Assembly (NCBI GenBank): GCA_029379385.1
Contig: CM055608.1
Coordinates: 24,054,350-24,118,349 of the forward strand
Length of the DNA: 64,000 nt
Source: Quillaja saponaria
Lineage: Eukaryota > Streptophyta > Magnoliopsida > Fabales > Quillajaceae
Direction of reading: 5' to 3'
Below, one piece after another: positions 24,870 to 36,290 of this stretch. The position numbers and the translations under genes were made by a program. Each line of letters begins with the position of its first letter. The stretch's first letter is position 1. The notes beneath the pieces are model-generated. The model made no database searches and had not been told where the DNA came from. It saw nothing but the letters and a program-made list of their open reading frames with translations.

Positions 24870-26705
24870 TCGTACTGCCTGGTTTTTGGTTCAGGTAAGA
24901 AATTGAGTGGGTTCAAGATGGATTTTAGGAAAAGTTTATAAATAAAAAAGATAGATATACTTTTCTATTAATAAATCCAATAAATGGAATTGGATTTCGT
25001 TTTACGTAGGGAAAGTTATGTTCAATTAACTATGGTAAGGTCAAAGCTGTCAAAAATCCTGCATGTTACAGAATTTTTTGCAACTTCAAACAATAAACTG
25101 TATTGATATACAAATCCAAAAATTATAAATGATATTTCATTATAAAGCTACATATGTCTAGTATTTTATAAATTTTACAGAACTGGATTCGGAGTTTACT
25201 TGGAGAAAAATATGACCATTAAAGTGGACACTGGTCCAAACCTCAAGTTTGGACAGCAATTGACATTATTAACTCACTAAATGCTTTCTATTCTTTTCTA
25301 ATGGTTTCTCCTATTATATGCTTTGTCAAGATATTTAAAAAGGCCTCTTCATTGTTAACCTTATTACCTAAAGTCTAATCCATATTAATTGACACGGTTT
25401 AAAGGAAAACTTTCATAAATAAACCTATATAAGTTGAGATATAAGTTTAGTAAGTAAAAGAAATAACAATAATGTTTATAAACTAAGTAGTATTTGGAAT
25501 TATGAATTTCAGTTCCGGATTCTAATGTGAACCTGATGAGACGCATGGATGCAAGTGTGAGTGACGAATGAAATTGGTATCAAGTGAGTGGTTAATTGCT
25601 GCCTTTAGGGGCTAGATTAGTATGTGTGATTATATGTTTATTTGAATATGTGTGATATATGAAAAGTAAACTAGTGGAGTATTTCAGTAATTTGCTTGAA
25701 TAATGTTTGCTTGATATTGGTTACTGTGTTGACATTGTTTGTGTTTGATAAGGGCCAACTCGTGAACATTTTCTAAAAAATGATTTTTATCTCTTAAAAT
25801 AAAAATCCAGGTGCACCTAGGATATTCTGATTTAAAAATTGTGAGAAATCTTTATTCTGATATATATTTTTTAAATTGAGTGCTCAGCCCCGGTAGGATG
25901 GATTGTGTATGAGAAATTAATTTGGTGTGCGAGCGCGTAAATGCCCGGCAGGGGGTGATATTAGTGTGCGGGGCTGGGTTACTCGTTGGCCCTTGGTTGC
26001 TTTGTTTGATATCATTGCTCTAATAAATTTATGATCTTGTGTATCATGTAAATTGTGAATTTATGACCGTTACAATGTATACGTGCAATTTGAATTAAGA
26101 TATGAATAATGTTACGCAATGTTATTACATATGTTATTTGCTTGTGTTGTGTGATGCTAGTACCCTTTGAGTACGATTTTTCACTCACTGAGTCCGTAAG
26201 GCTCGCCCCTTTTCTGTGGTTATATTTTTTAGTAGCAGGACGTCAAAAGAAGTTAACAGTTAATGCGAGGTTTTTGCTAAGGATTTGACGACAAGGTATG
26301 TCTCGGAATCTCATACTTGGAATCAAGGATGAAAAGTTTGCAGTCACATTAATACTATGATTGTCAATGTGGTATGATGTAATATTCTAGTACTTGTTTT
26401 GTTGACGGTGTGAAAGGAGCAGAGCTCCTTATTGTTTTTGGTATTTTGTTGAGTAATAGAAAGAGTTTATAAGATTGTATTTTAAGGCATGTTCTATATT
26501 GTAAGGAACCTCTACCGAAATTTGCAGTAATTTGTGATTTGTTGTAATCAACAAGTTTATTAATGTTAACTTTTGTTTTTTATAATTCTTTTGATTTTAT
26601 TTATTGGTGAGTCAAGAGTCATGGTCTTTCCTTTATTTGAGTCAGGGTTACGGAGGTTTAGTTACCGTTCCTCCGGACAGTTATGCCTCCATGAAGAATG
26701 TGACA
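24870..26705 (+). repeat. Ty3/gypsy-type LTR or LARD-like repeat, copy B
   Basis: This is the second copy of the repeat at 1-1834 and is colinear over about 1.8 kb with clear divergence. Landmarks are the 'aattgagtgggttc' block near 24900, 'gtgctcagccccggt' near 25880, 'taaatgcccggcag' near 25938, 'tttttcactcactgagtcc' near 26176, and a terminal 'tatgcctccatgaag' block ending tgtgaca at 26705. The Copia remnant starts at the next base, so this element appears to have landed in or next to it. The long-terminal-repeat nature is inferred from the terminus and the existence of several copies. Confidence 0.6.
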
Positions 26706-27480
26706 AAAGTATTATCATATTGTAGTAATTTTAAATTTTATTCCATTGAAAATAGGGAACTGTATGCTGCCAATAAACCCACATAATTGAGAATGTCAAG
26801 TGTATATTTTTATTGGTAAAGAGAAATTCCTTTATAAGAACGAGTCACCTTAAGCCCTAAAAAGTATTTCAAAGGGCCAAAACTTTGATATGAAACCGGG
26901 AAAGAAGAAAGCTCTTGAATTATGCTATAACATAAGAATTATTTCAAAATAAATAAGTAATGCGGTAAAACTTGTACCATGCTTGAGAGTGAACAAAGAG
27001 TAATCAACCCTTGATTGTGTGAAGCCAGCTTCTTGAATAACAGTTGAGAACTTGTAAAACCAATTTTTATTAGGCTTGTTTAAGGACATTAAAATTTATT
27101 CAGTTGGCAAACCATATTCTTTCCTTGTCTAAAGAAACTTTGAGGCAATTTCATGTAAACTTCCTCTTGTCAGTCACCTTGTAGGAAAGCATTGTTAACA
27201 TCCATTTGATATAAGGACAATTATATATGGTAGCAAGAGCTACTAACACATGAACAATAACTAATTTAGCAACAGGGGAAAAAGTGTCATGATAATAAAG
27301 GTCCTCGTATTAAGTGTAATCTCTGGTAACAAAGCAAGCCTAATAAAGATCAATAAAACCATCAGAGTTATATTTGATTTTGTAAACCCACTTAGAACTG
27401 GTAAGAACCTTACCATTGTGAATTATGCAATATTTGAAATTGTGGAAGAATTTCTTGGTTTAAGAATCTCATTCAACATA
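26706..27480 (-). pseudogene. Ty1/Copia reverse transcriptase (RVT_2) fragment
   Basis: The minus strand shows the Copia polymerase signature in order. Around 27340-27410 is GKVLTSSKWVYKIKYNSDG. At 27250-27300 is YHDTFSPVAKL. At 27120-27200 is DVNNAFLQGD followed, after a shift, by EEVYMKLPQSF. At 26950-27070 is a degraded KNWF..GF.QS..DYSLFT stretch. At 26790-26890 is GPLKYFLGLKV, then KYTLDILN. Several in-frame stops and shifts make it non-functional. No Copia LTR was identified. Its right edge is close to an inverted LTR terminus at 27485, so it is enclosed by other elements. Confidence 0.85.
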
Positions 27481-27483
27481 ATG

Positions 27484-27690
27484 TGTCACACCCCATTCGG
27501 AGGTATGACCGGCCAAATGAATAAATAACCAAATCTCTCTAACCCTAACTCCAAATCAAAAAGAATACACAACCAATAACCAAAGTAAATGTTGAAAGAA
27601 AACCTTTTGTAAAAGTGAAAGTACATTTTATAATATATATATATGTGTGTACCGAAAATGATAGTTTAAAAAGAAATTTGACAGAGTTTT
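27484..27690 (-). repeat. Inverted LTR-end fragment
   Basis: The plus strand begins tgtcacacccc at 27484, the reverse complement of the gtgtgaca terminus seen at 3250 and 26705. It is followed by the complement of the 'tatgcctcc...agggtta' block that precedes that terminus in copies A and B. It is a short minus-strand piece of the same or a sister LTR family, truncated at the CYP94 duplicate. Confidence 0.5.
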
Positions 27691-27699
27691 CCCATAAAG

Positions 27700-28197
27700 A
27701 GAAAAAATCACTGGTGATGATGATACTTATAGCTTTGATGAGCTTCAAGACATACAGTATCTACATGCTGCAATTTTAGAATCTTTACAGTTGTACCCAC
27801 CAGTTCCCATGGATTCAAAAGCTTGTCAAAGTGACGATACCATGCCTGATGGTACAATTTTGAGGAAGGGTTGTATGGTGACTTATCATACATATGTAAT
27901 GGGGAGGATGGAGAGTATTTGGGGAAAAAAAACTCCCAAGAATTTTTGCCAGAAAGGTGGCTTGATGAGAATGGAATGTGCAGGCAAGAAAGTCCTTTCA
28001 GATATCCAGTGTTTCATGGTGGTCCAAGGATGTGTCTAGGTAAAGACTTGGCTTATATGCAGATGAAGTCTATTGCAGCAACTGTGATTGAGAGATTTGG
28101 AGTTGCTATGGAGAATAAGAGTGTAGATCCTTTGCTTTCTTTGACTTTGAAGGTGAGAGGTGGGTTATTGGTGAGAGTGAAGGACAGATGCATATGA
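27700..28197 (+). pseudogene. Truncated CYP94A copy (second exon only), dead
   Basis: This is a near-identical copy of exon 2 of the intact CYP94A gene at 31679-33289. It starts about ten codons into that exon and ends at the same stop codon. Two lesions are visible. The invariant Arg of the K-helix ExxR is changed (ESLQ here, ESLR in the intact gene). A run of eight A at 27925-27932 replaces six A, a two-base insertion that shifts the frame before the PERW motif. The downstream half still encodes FRYPVFHGGPRMCLGKD, the haem-binding loop, in another frame. Exon 1, the membrane anchor and the oxygen-binding helix are missing. Confidence 0.92.
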
Positions 28198-28846
28198 ACC
28201 AAATTTGATCAGTTAACTTGTATTGGTAGACTCATCCTTGGTGCTTCCATGAGAATTATTACATAAAAGTACTACATTATTGAACTATCATTCAATCTCC
28301 GATCACTAAGAAATTTTCCATGCTTCATCAGAAAGGTTATAACCTAAAAATGGGCATCAAGAAAAATGAATTCCATGAAAAAGAAGTTATGAAATCAGTT
28401 AGTATTACACTACTTCCATTGACAAAGCCTCTGCATCAGCACACTGACCAGCCAAGTAATCAGCATCCTGTAATGTAGCAAATGGATTGCTAATCTAGTA
28501 ATCTTCCTACTAGTAAATCAAAACAATTGTCCTGTTAGTGCAGTTTCCACTTTCCGGCACATAAACATCCAGTTATAATGACCACCCACTCCAACATATA
28601 CACAGACAGGAAGGCACAGTCAACATTTCAATAAAAGGGATAAAACTTGCATTGCATAAACCCTCTCCCCTTCACAAAACTAAGGTATGTAGGGCGACAT
28701 GTTGCTCTTCCAGTACAAGTATAAACAGGTACCCTGAAGATAAAATGGCTATACTTATACAAAAGACACTTATAAATGTTCATATAGACCAGACCTTTAT
28801 CAAATCCAACCACCTCTGCCCCTACGTTCCCCTTTCTTATTTTTCA
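27700..28846 (+). repeat. Segmental duplicate of 32790-33938 (CYP94A exon 2 plus 3' flank)
   Basis: The similarity to the intact locus does not stop at the coding region. About 650 bp of 3' flank is also shared, including 'tgtattggtagactcatcc', 'cacactgaccagccaag' and 'tttatcaaatccaaccacc'. Similarity begins just inside exon 2 and fades at about 28846 versus 33938. This is therefore a genomic duplication of about 1.15 kb, not a retrocopy. Confidence 0.88.
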
Positions 28847-30034
28847 ATCGCCATAATTACCTCAAATTTTTCCTCCCTATCCTTCTATAAATCATAGACA
28901 ATGGAAAAATAAGGCATAAAACTCAAGACACAAAAGCTCTTGAAACTCCATTATTTTTCTCTCTCATACAACATAACAACATAGATTCAAGCAAGCCACA
29001 AATCCTTGCTATCAAGTGCATTGCCCACATAGATCATAAAAGATTTCTCAACAACTATCCATTGCGTCATTTTGAAAGAGGTTTCATCAATTCGTCTTGG
29101 ATCAAGTTATATAGCCTTCAGATTAAGCAAAGTTTTCAAGGAGATCAAATCAGATGAATACATTCTTTTCTTGTAAAAAAATTATTAATTCAAAGATTGT
29201 ATCATCTTTTTACAAATATAATAGAATTAATTTTTATTTGTGTACATGCTTTCTTGTTTGTTACTTTCATCTATCTATGTATAGTTCGATTGACGAACTC
29301 AAAAAAGTCATTTGTACAACTCTTATTGAATGTGGTTTACTTTGCATGACTGTGAGCCATACATAAGATTACACTATAAAAGAAAATACAAAACTTAGTA
29401 TGCAAATAGCACTGAATTCAGCATGTACTGTGTACAACCTATAGAATAAATTTTCCTTTGCTACCAACATATATATTAAGATATAAGATAATGAAAAGAA
29501 AATAATTTATGAATAATATAACAAACTATCTTTTTTTATGAAATTCATAACCAATAAGTATGGTCTTTTTTTTTTTTTTTACATTGAGGGTATTACAGCC
29601 AAAATAAAAGCCACAATATAGAGAAAGCAACAATACATTACTAGGGATATATATATTGCTATGGACGATAATTTGATCTGCAATTTGGGTTTGGTATCCA
29701 ATCCAAACGGATCATATTTTACGTGGCTAAATGATTGACAGATTATATTGCATTCGAATAGGATTTATTATCCATTGAGTTTGGAGCATGTCATATTAGA
29801 TCAGGTCCAAATCAATCTATGGATAAACACAAACCATGTGAAACGGATAAAGAAAAATACAAAATAAACTTAATTTGATCAGGATGAGCATCAAATTAGA
29901 ACATAATTTTGGCTACTTCGAGCTCCAAAAACAAAATAGAAACAAATAAACAATCAAAAATAGAGAAAAGGAAAATAAGAAGGATTACCTCAAAATAGAG
30001 AAAAGGAAAAGCACAAAGCACTCAAACTGGTTAA
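28847..30034. other. AT-rich spacer, no gene seen
   Basis: No coding motif is seen on either strand. Short frames here are not supported by composition or by conserved residues. A T-run lies at about 29568-29580. Confidence 0.45.
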
Positions 30035-30718
30035 GGGCCTGTTTGTCATTGCACTGGATGCGCAGGCTGTGCCGCGGCCCATTTGGACTGTCGTGGTCTG
30101 CATCCAACGTTGCCCATGATGCGTGTCCAAGGGCCGGTTCTGGGCAGTGTGGTATAGACCGCAAGAAAAATAATTTTTTTTGCCAAAATTGCTCTTTCTC
30201 TTTCCCTTTAATTCCCACCTTGTCCCATGCCTTTTCCCCAAACTGCCCTCCTTCATTCACATGAATTCTCACTGTTTCCGGCTGCAACGGGGCCTACGCA
30301 CAAAAAATTTAATTTTTTTTTTCTTATTCCTAACCCTATAAATACCACAAATAAAAAAATTACATTCTTTTGACGTGATATTTGAAAACCAAAAAAGCAC
30401 AGGATCTTCAAGATCGCAACTTCTGTCGGAAAGTGAACGAAATCGGAGAAGATGACAACTTCTGGTGGCAAATCAGTGAAGGATTTACATAATAGAGCAA
30501 GTTGTGTGGAGTGGAGGGCTCTGAGAATGAGAGTAGTATTGCATTTGAAGGTGTCTTGGGGTTAATGTAGCAATTTGGTCATTTTGTCTTTCTTTCTTTC
30601 TTTTTTTCCTTCTTCATGGGTAAATAGAATAGACACAAAACGTAGGTAACTTTTATTCTGGACTCCATTTACCTGGAAAAAAAAATTTATTATTATTATT
30701 ACCTGAACCAAACAGTCC
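30035..30718. mobile_element. Non-autonomous Tourist-like (PIF/Harbinger) candidate
   Basis: The left end reads GGGCCTGTTTG after TAA (30032-30034). The right end reads CAAACAGTCC before TAA (30719-30721). The short imperfect inverted ends and a 3-bp TAA duplication are the pattern of Tourist-like elements. The inside is much more GC-rich than its surroundings at 30040-30145 (words such as gctgtgccgcggcccat). It encodes no transposase. Length is 684 bp. The inverted repeat is short and has one gap, so the call is moderate. Confidence 0.5.
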
Positions 30719-31678
30719 TAAAAGAAAAACAATATTATCTCTACGGAAGGTTGATAACTAATTCAATGGCTTGAGGTGTTGTCCTGGACTTGCCACTTGC
30801 CCACTTGTGTTTCACCTTTGTGTCCTTTGAGCCTTTACTTAGCTCCTCTCGTGATCACAATTATCCAGCAAGTCTCTGTAAATTGACTAAGAATGTTGAG
30901 ATTTGTATCATCAAGTATGCCCAAGTCTGATAGGGATTTTGATTCTGTTTACACAATCATCTATTTCATGAGTTGTAGACTCTTTAATGCATGATGGTTC
31001 TCCTTGTTGCAACCCGTAACAAAAGCCGCTCTCTCTCATCTTGAAAAATTAGTCTAATCCCAGGAAAATAAAAAAACAAAATCAGATTTCTAAAAAACAC
31101 AAACCAAAATCAGATTTTTAAATCTAAATCCATCACAACAAATCAGTGTTGTAAGGTTAACTTATACCATTTCAAGCATCATATAGAATAAATCATGACT
31201 CTTATCCTGATAGTTCTATTCAGTTATCATCACTTAAACAAATTATATATTTTTTTTTATCAAGTACTTTAACACAAAACATCCTCTAAAGATACCAAAA
31301 CCTTAGAGAGTCAATATACATGTTCAATATATGCAAGTTGAGTAAATAAAAAAGATCACAAAGCTAGGTTGTTGTTTTCAGATATTCAATACAAAATAGT
31401 TGTTTATATTCGCATCCCAGGTCCACCCTTTACCATTGGACCACGCCCTGAAGGGCTGATAAGGTTGGGTAGACTTTATAATTTCCCCTTGAACACGATT
31501 TCTTTTGTTTAATTTCTTAGGATACAATTAATTTTCTATCATTGCTCTGTTTGTGCCTATGAATGGTCTTTAATTATAGTAAGTCTCAACTACTCCTACC
31601 TCGTCAACTGTAAAGTTGTCGTCCATACTTGAATACTAGATGGTATTTTCCAGGAACTGCTACCTTTGCCAACATTCC
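30719..31678. other. Upstream region of CYP94A
   Basis: This non-coding, AT-rich stretch has no recognisable exon. The last few hundred bases should contain the CYP94A promoter and 5' leader. No motif is called. Confidence 0.35.
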
Positions 31679-33289
31679 ATGGAGCTGCTTAATTTGCTGT
31701 CTCTTTTATTGTTCTTCGTCATTTCCTTCTATGCTTACCTCTTCTATTACAATAATTCATCTCAAAAACCCACCAAAACAGGCTTCAAAACCTATCCTAT
31801 AATTGGAGCTCTGCCTGAGTTCTTGAAAAACCGACATCGTTTTCTAGATTGGACCACTGATGTCTTAGCCGATTGTCCCACCAACACCGCCACCCTATGG
31901 CGTCCCGGCAAAGCTCGAGGGTTCCTCACAGCAAATCCACTAAACGTTGAGCATATGCTAAAGACCAACTTTGACAACTATCCAAAAGGTGACCTCTTTA
32001 CAATTCCTCTTCATGATTTTCTAGGACAAGGTATCTTTAACATTGATGGTGAGCCTTGGAAAGTACAAAGGAAAACTGCAAGCTATGGGTTCAACTCCAA
32101 ATCACTCAGGAATTTTGTCATGGACAATGTTAGAGTGGAAATTCAAACCCGGTTGGTTCCAGTTCTTGCCAAAGCTGCCAAAACTGGACATGTTCTTGAT
32201 TTGCAAGACATTTTGGAGCGCTTTGCGTTTGACAATGTCTGCAAATTGACATTTAATTTTGATCCATGTTGTCTTGGTGATGATGGAACGGTTGGGACTG
32301 AACTCGCGCAGGCATTTGAAGATGCCACAAACCTTAGCTCCGGTAGATCGAGGTATGCTTTTCCATTATTATGGAAAATCAAGAGGCATCTCAACGTTGG
32401 ATCAGAGCGTCGACTTGCAGAATCTATTGCCGTCGTCCATGCTTTTGCAGACAAGATCATAATGTCAAGATTGGCACACAAAATTGAGGATGAAGACCTT
32501 TTGTCTAGATTCATTCAAAAGGAGGAGATTTCGCCTGAAATTCTTCGAGATATCATTATTAGTTTCATTCTTGCTGGACGTGACACAACTTCTTCAGCTT
32601 TGAGTTGGTTCTTTTGGTTGTTGTCATCACGACCGGACGTGACTAAGAACATTCTGAAAGAGCTGGAAACAATTCGGGTACTGATAAATATTTACCATTT
32701 TTGTTCTATAAGAAGCATGTTAAATTTAACTATGATCTAGGAAGAAACTATGAAATGGTGCTAACTTTGTCATTTCTATTAACAGGTACGTAACAAGAAA
32801 ATCAATGGTGATAATGATACTTACAGTTTTGATGAGCTTCGAGACATGCAGTATCTACATGCTGCAATTTCAGAATCTTTACGGTTGTACCCACCAGTTC
32901 CCATGGACTCAAAAGCTTGTCAAAGTGACGATACCCTGCCTGATGGTACAATTGTGAGGAAGGGTTGTTTGGTGACTTATCATACATATGCAATGGGGAG
33001 GATGGAGAGTATTTGGGGAAAAAACTCCCAGGAATTTTTGCCAGAAAGGTGGCTTGATGAGAATGGAATATGCAGGCGAGAAAGTCCTTTCAGATATCCA
33101 GTGTTTCATGCTGGTCCAAGGATGTGCCTTGGTAAAGACTTGGCTTATATGCAGATGAAGTCTATTGCAGCAACTGTGATTGAGAGATTTGGAATTGCTG
33201 TGGAGAATAAGAGTGTGGATCCTTTGCTTTCTTTGACTTTGAGGGTGAGAGGTGGGTTATTGGTGAGAGTGAAGGACAGGTGCATATGA
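31679..33289 (+). CDS. Cytochrome P450, CYP94A-type fatty-acid omega-hydroxylase
   Basis: NADPH-dependent monooxygenase expected in the ER membrane. CYP94A enzymes oxidise the terminal carbon of fatty acids for cutin and related lipids; sister CYP94B/C enzymes oxidise jasmonoyl-isoleucine. Two exons: 31679-32677 and 32786-33289, with a GT-AG intron of 108 bp in phase 0; 500 residues. An N-terminal anchor (LLNLLSLLLFFVISFYAYLF) is followed by TYPIIGALPEFL. The I-helix FILAGRDTTSSALSWFFWLL carries the A-G-x-D-T-T oxygen site. The K-helix is ESLRLYPPVP, then FLPERW and the haem loop FHAGPRMCLGK with its cysteine ligand. The start at 31679 puts the anchor right at the N-terminus; an in-frame ATG at 31640 would add 13 polar residues. 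All key residues are present. The CYP94A subfamily call is by resemblance; CYP94B/C is not fully excluded. Confidence 0.9.
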
Positions 33290-33938
33290 ACCAAATTTGA
33301 TTAGTTAACTTGTATTGGTAGACTCATCCTTGTTGCTTCCACGAGAATTATTACATCAAAGTACTACATTATTGAACTATCATTCAATCTCCGATCACTA
33401 AGAAATTTTCCATGCTTCATCAGAAAGGTTATAACCTAAAAATGGGCATCATCAAAAATGAATTCCATGAAAAACAACGAGTTATGAAATCAGTTAGTAT
33501 TACACTACTTATATTGACAAAGGCTTTGCATCAGCACACTGACCAGCCAAGCAATCAGCATCCTGTAATGTAGCAAATGGATTGCTAATCTAGTAATCTA
33601 CCTACTAGTAAATCAAAAAAATTGCCCTGTAAGTGCAATTTCCAATTTCCAGCATATAAACATCCAGTTATAATGACCACCCACCCCAACATATACACAG
33701 ACAGGAAGGCACAGTCAACATCTCAGTAAAAGGGATAAAACTTACATTGCATAAACCCCTCTCCCCTTTGCAAAACTATGGTATGTAGGGCGACATGTTG
33801 CTTTTCCAGTACAAGTATAAAAAGGTGCCCTGAAAATATAATGTTTATACTTATACCAGAGACACTTGTAAATGGTCATATGTACCAGACCTTTATCAAA
33901 TCCAACCACCTCTGCCCCTATGTTCCCTTTTCCTATTT
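32790..33938 (+). repeat. Parent segment of the 27700-28846 duplication
   Basis: This is the intact copy of the duplicated block, covering nearly all of CYP94A exon 2 and about 650 bp of 3' flank. See the duplicate at 27700-28846 for shared landmarks. Confidence 0.85.
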
Positions 33939-34084
33939 TTGGGTTCACATTCTCTTGCAGCATAATCAGATTGAAAAGGGACTGTGTGGTTTTGGTAAAA
34001 GAATCGAAATTGATGAGTGCAAACCTGGGTATTGGTCACCATTCTTTCTCTTCTTGAATCTTTCTTGGCAATGAACGGAAAATG

Positions 34085-36290
34085 TCATAGAGATCTACTT
34101 TTGAGGAGATAATCTGTCACAAGACAACCTGCAAAGGACCGTGCACCATTGCTAACAGAGGCATCATCAGTCTTCACCCTCCGGTAAAAGAGAACATAAG
34201 CTGCAGCAGTGCTAACCTCCTCTTCACTTATGGGCGATATGTGACTGTCATCCAAACAGTACCACCTGTCATCTAAAAGCTGATTTTTAAAAACTACTGA
34301 TCAGGGTGCTAAATTTGCCGAAAGTAAAATTATCAGATTATCTCACCAAAAAAAAAAAAAAAAAAGTATCAGAGTATGCTGATTGACCACGAAAGGAGAA
34401 AAAAAAAAACATCAGAGTAAGTGAAGTTATAGATAAAATTATCAGAGTATCTCAAAAAGAAATATATTAGAGTAGTAAGCTGGAGGCAAATAGACGGAAA
34501 CTACCCAAATCTTTACCAGCATTTCCAAGTATACTCAAATCAACAAGGACATGCACAAAACTATAAAGAAACAAAAGAAACGTGAATTCAAAATCTACAG
34601 ATGAATATAACTTTTGAAATATGGAAAAACAACTCAGTCTCAGATCATGTACTAACACGGTGAACCCGGCCATCCCCAAGGAAAAAAAGAAAAGAAAAAA
34701 AAAGGTAACAGTTATCAATGCACCTTGATAGAGTTAGTAAGAGCATACAAATGATAGAGTTGAAATAGGAAAGTGTTTTTGTTGGCTATGTACTTCGTTA
34801 AGTCAAAGTCATGAAAAGGAAAGTTGACAAAGGTTTCTAGCTTATGTTTCATCAACCTGCTGTATGAGAAACTCTTTAGATGTATGTCCAACATTTCTGG
34901 AAATGTCCTTTTGCTTGCTTGCCACAATTCTTTACATTGGTGGCAGCAACTACATCAGATTCGGATAGCATTTTAATATATGAGTATGATTATCTTGCCC
35001 CTTAACACAAGCAGTGACTTTAATAATAAATTCAGAAAATAGATAGTTTTAAACCAGTTGGATCTTCATTGATTCAGACAATTCAAATAGGTATAAAATA
35101 AAACAGAAAAAGCATATCAATTCAAACAATAAATTCAAAGTAGCATAATATACTCTAGCACTGTTTACTAAAACCTCGTCAATTTCATGATGTTCATAGA
35201 AAATAGGATACTTTGAGTAAGAGAGGATGCATGTAACATGGCCAACAGAAACTTGCCTGTAGCTTATATGTGTGAGCTTAGTGTTCCAATGGTTTGGGGT
35301 TTAGACTTCTGTAAAAACATGTTTACTAGTCTAAATTGGTTTGATTTTAAAAGGAAAAGGTTAGAAACATAGAAGAGTAGCAAAGATTTAGTTTTATGTA
35401 CCTGATAATACTGAGATTTCTGGAAGGGATTAGGGCTTCAGGTTGGGATCAAAATGGAGAGATATTGGAGTTATGAGAGACAGATAATCTGGATCCTCAA
35501 ACTTTATAGGATTCTTCAGGTTTGAAATAATTGAGTCATTCAGGTCAAGAAATTAATCATTTTACCTAATGCATCACCCTTCCCTTCCCCCTCTCTACCT
35601 CTCCTTTCCATTTTTTCTCATTTCGTTGTGCGCCAGAGTTTTGTCCTTTCGAATGAGTTGTTCAGAAGTGCATTAGCTGAACAAGTAGAATTTTGTTAAC
35701 ATACAGAAGTAACAAATGAACTATTGACTGCTCCTGAGTCCATACAAGGATCACTATTCTATACCGATTCAATCAGAACCAACCAAGCATTGGATGCAGA
35801 TAGCTACGGATCAATAGTCCATTTGAACTCTACTAAGTGTGCAATAGGAAGAGGCTCGAGACAGACAGAAACAGAGAAAGGTGAACATGACTATGGAGAA
35901 AGGATAAACTAACCACATATCCTCATGCACAACAGGTTCTTCACGTAAAAAAGCTGCCAAGCAGAGAGGTTCAGCACAAGCTTTCTTTGAAACAGGCCCA
36001 TATTTTAAAACGTCCGCAAGTTCTCTAGATGGCAGGTAACATATACTGACGCTGATGATGATGACAGTTTAATTAATTTATCTTCTACTGACAGATCAAT
36101 GCAAGCATTACTTTCATCCACCAATTGAAGAGATAGCTTTGGTACTGTTGATGGTTTGGAGTGAGTGACATCCTTATTTATTGAACTTGAAACCATGGAG
36201 CCACTACATGCTTCAACAGAACTTATAACACAGTACTCATCAGGTGCTGATAGTTTTAGTAGCAGTAGTGGTTTCCATATTACCACTGGT
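34085..36290 (-). pseudogene. Ubiquitin-specific protease (UBP8/9/10-like) C-terminal remnant
   Basis: Minus-strand exons of a USP-family deubiquitinase can be read in order. At 36005-36286 is a serine-rich linker ending SVYV. At about 35910-36000 is FLREEPVVHEDMW, after a broken lead-in. At 34715-34945 is CHQCKELWQASKR, then MLDIHLKSFSYSR, MKHKLETFVNFPFHDFDLT and YALTN. At 34085-34280 is DRWYCLDDSHISPISEEE with AAYVLFYRRV, then a stop. Lesions: about four residues lost before MLDIHL, the HLKRF Arg changed to Ser, and the catalytic His box (normally GGHYTA) reduced to GMAGFTVLVHD near 34640-34680. The catalytic Cys box was not found upstream. It is read as a dead 5'-truncated copy. Confidence 0.78.

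Noticed and set aside
29985..30287. GC-rich overlapping open frames near 30 kb
   Set aside because: They are open on both strands because of base composition inside the Tourist-like candidate. No protein motif was seen.
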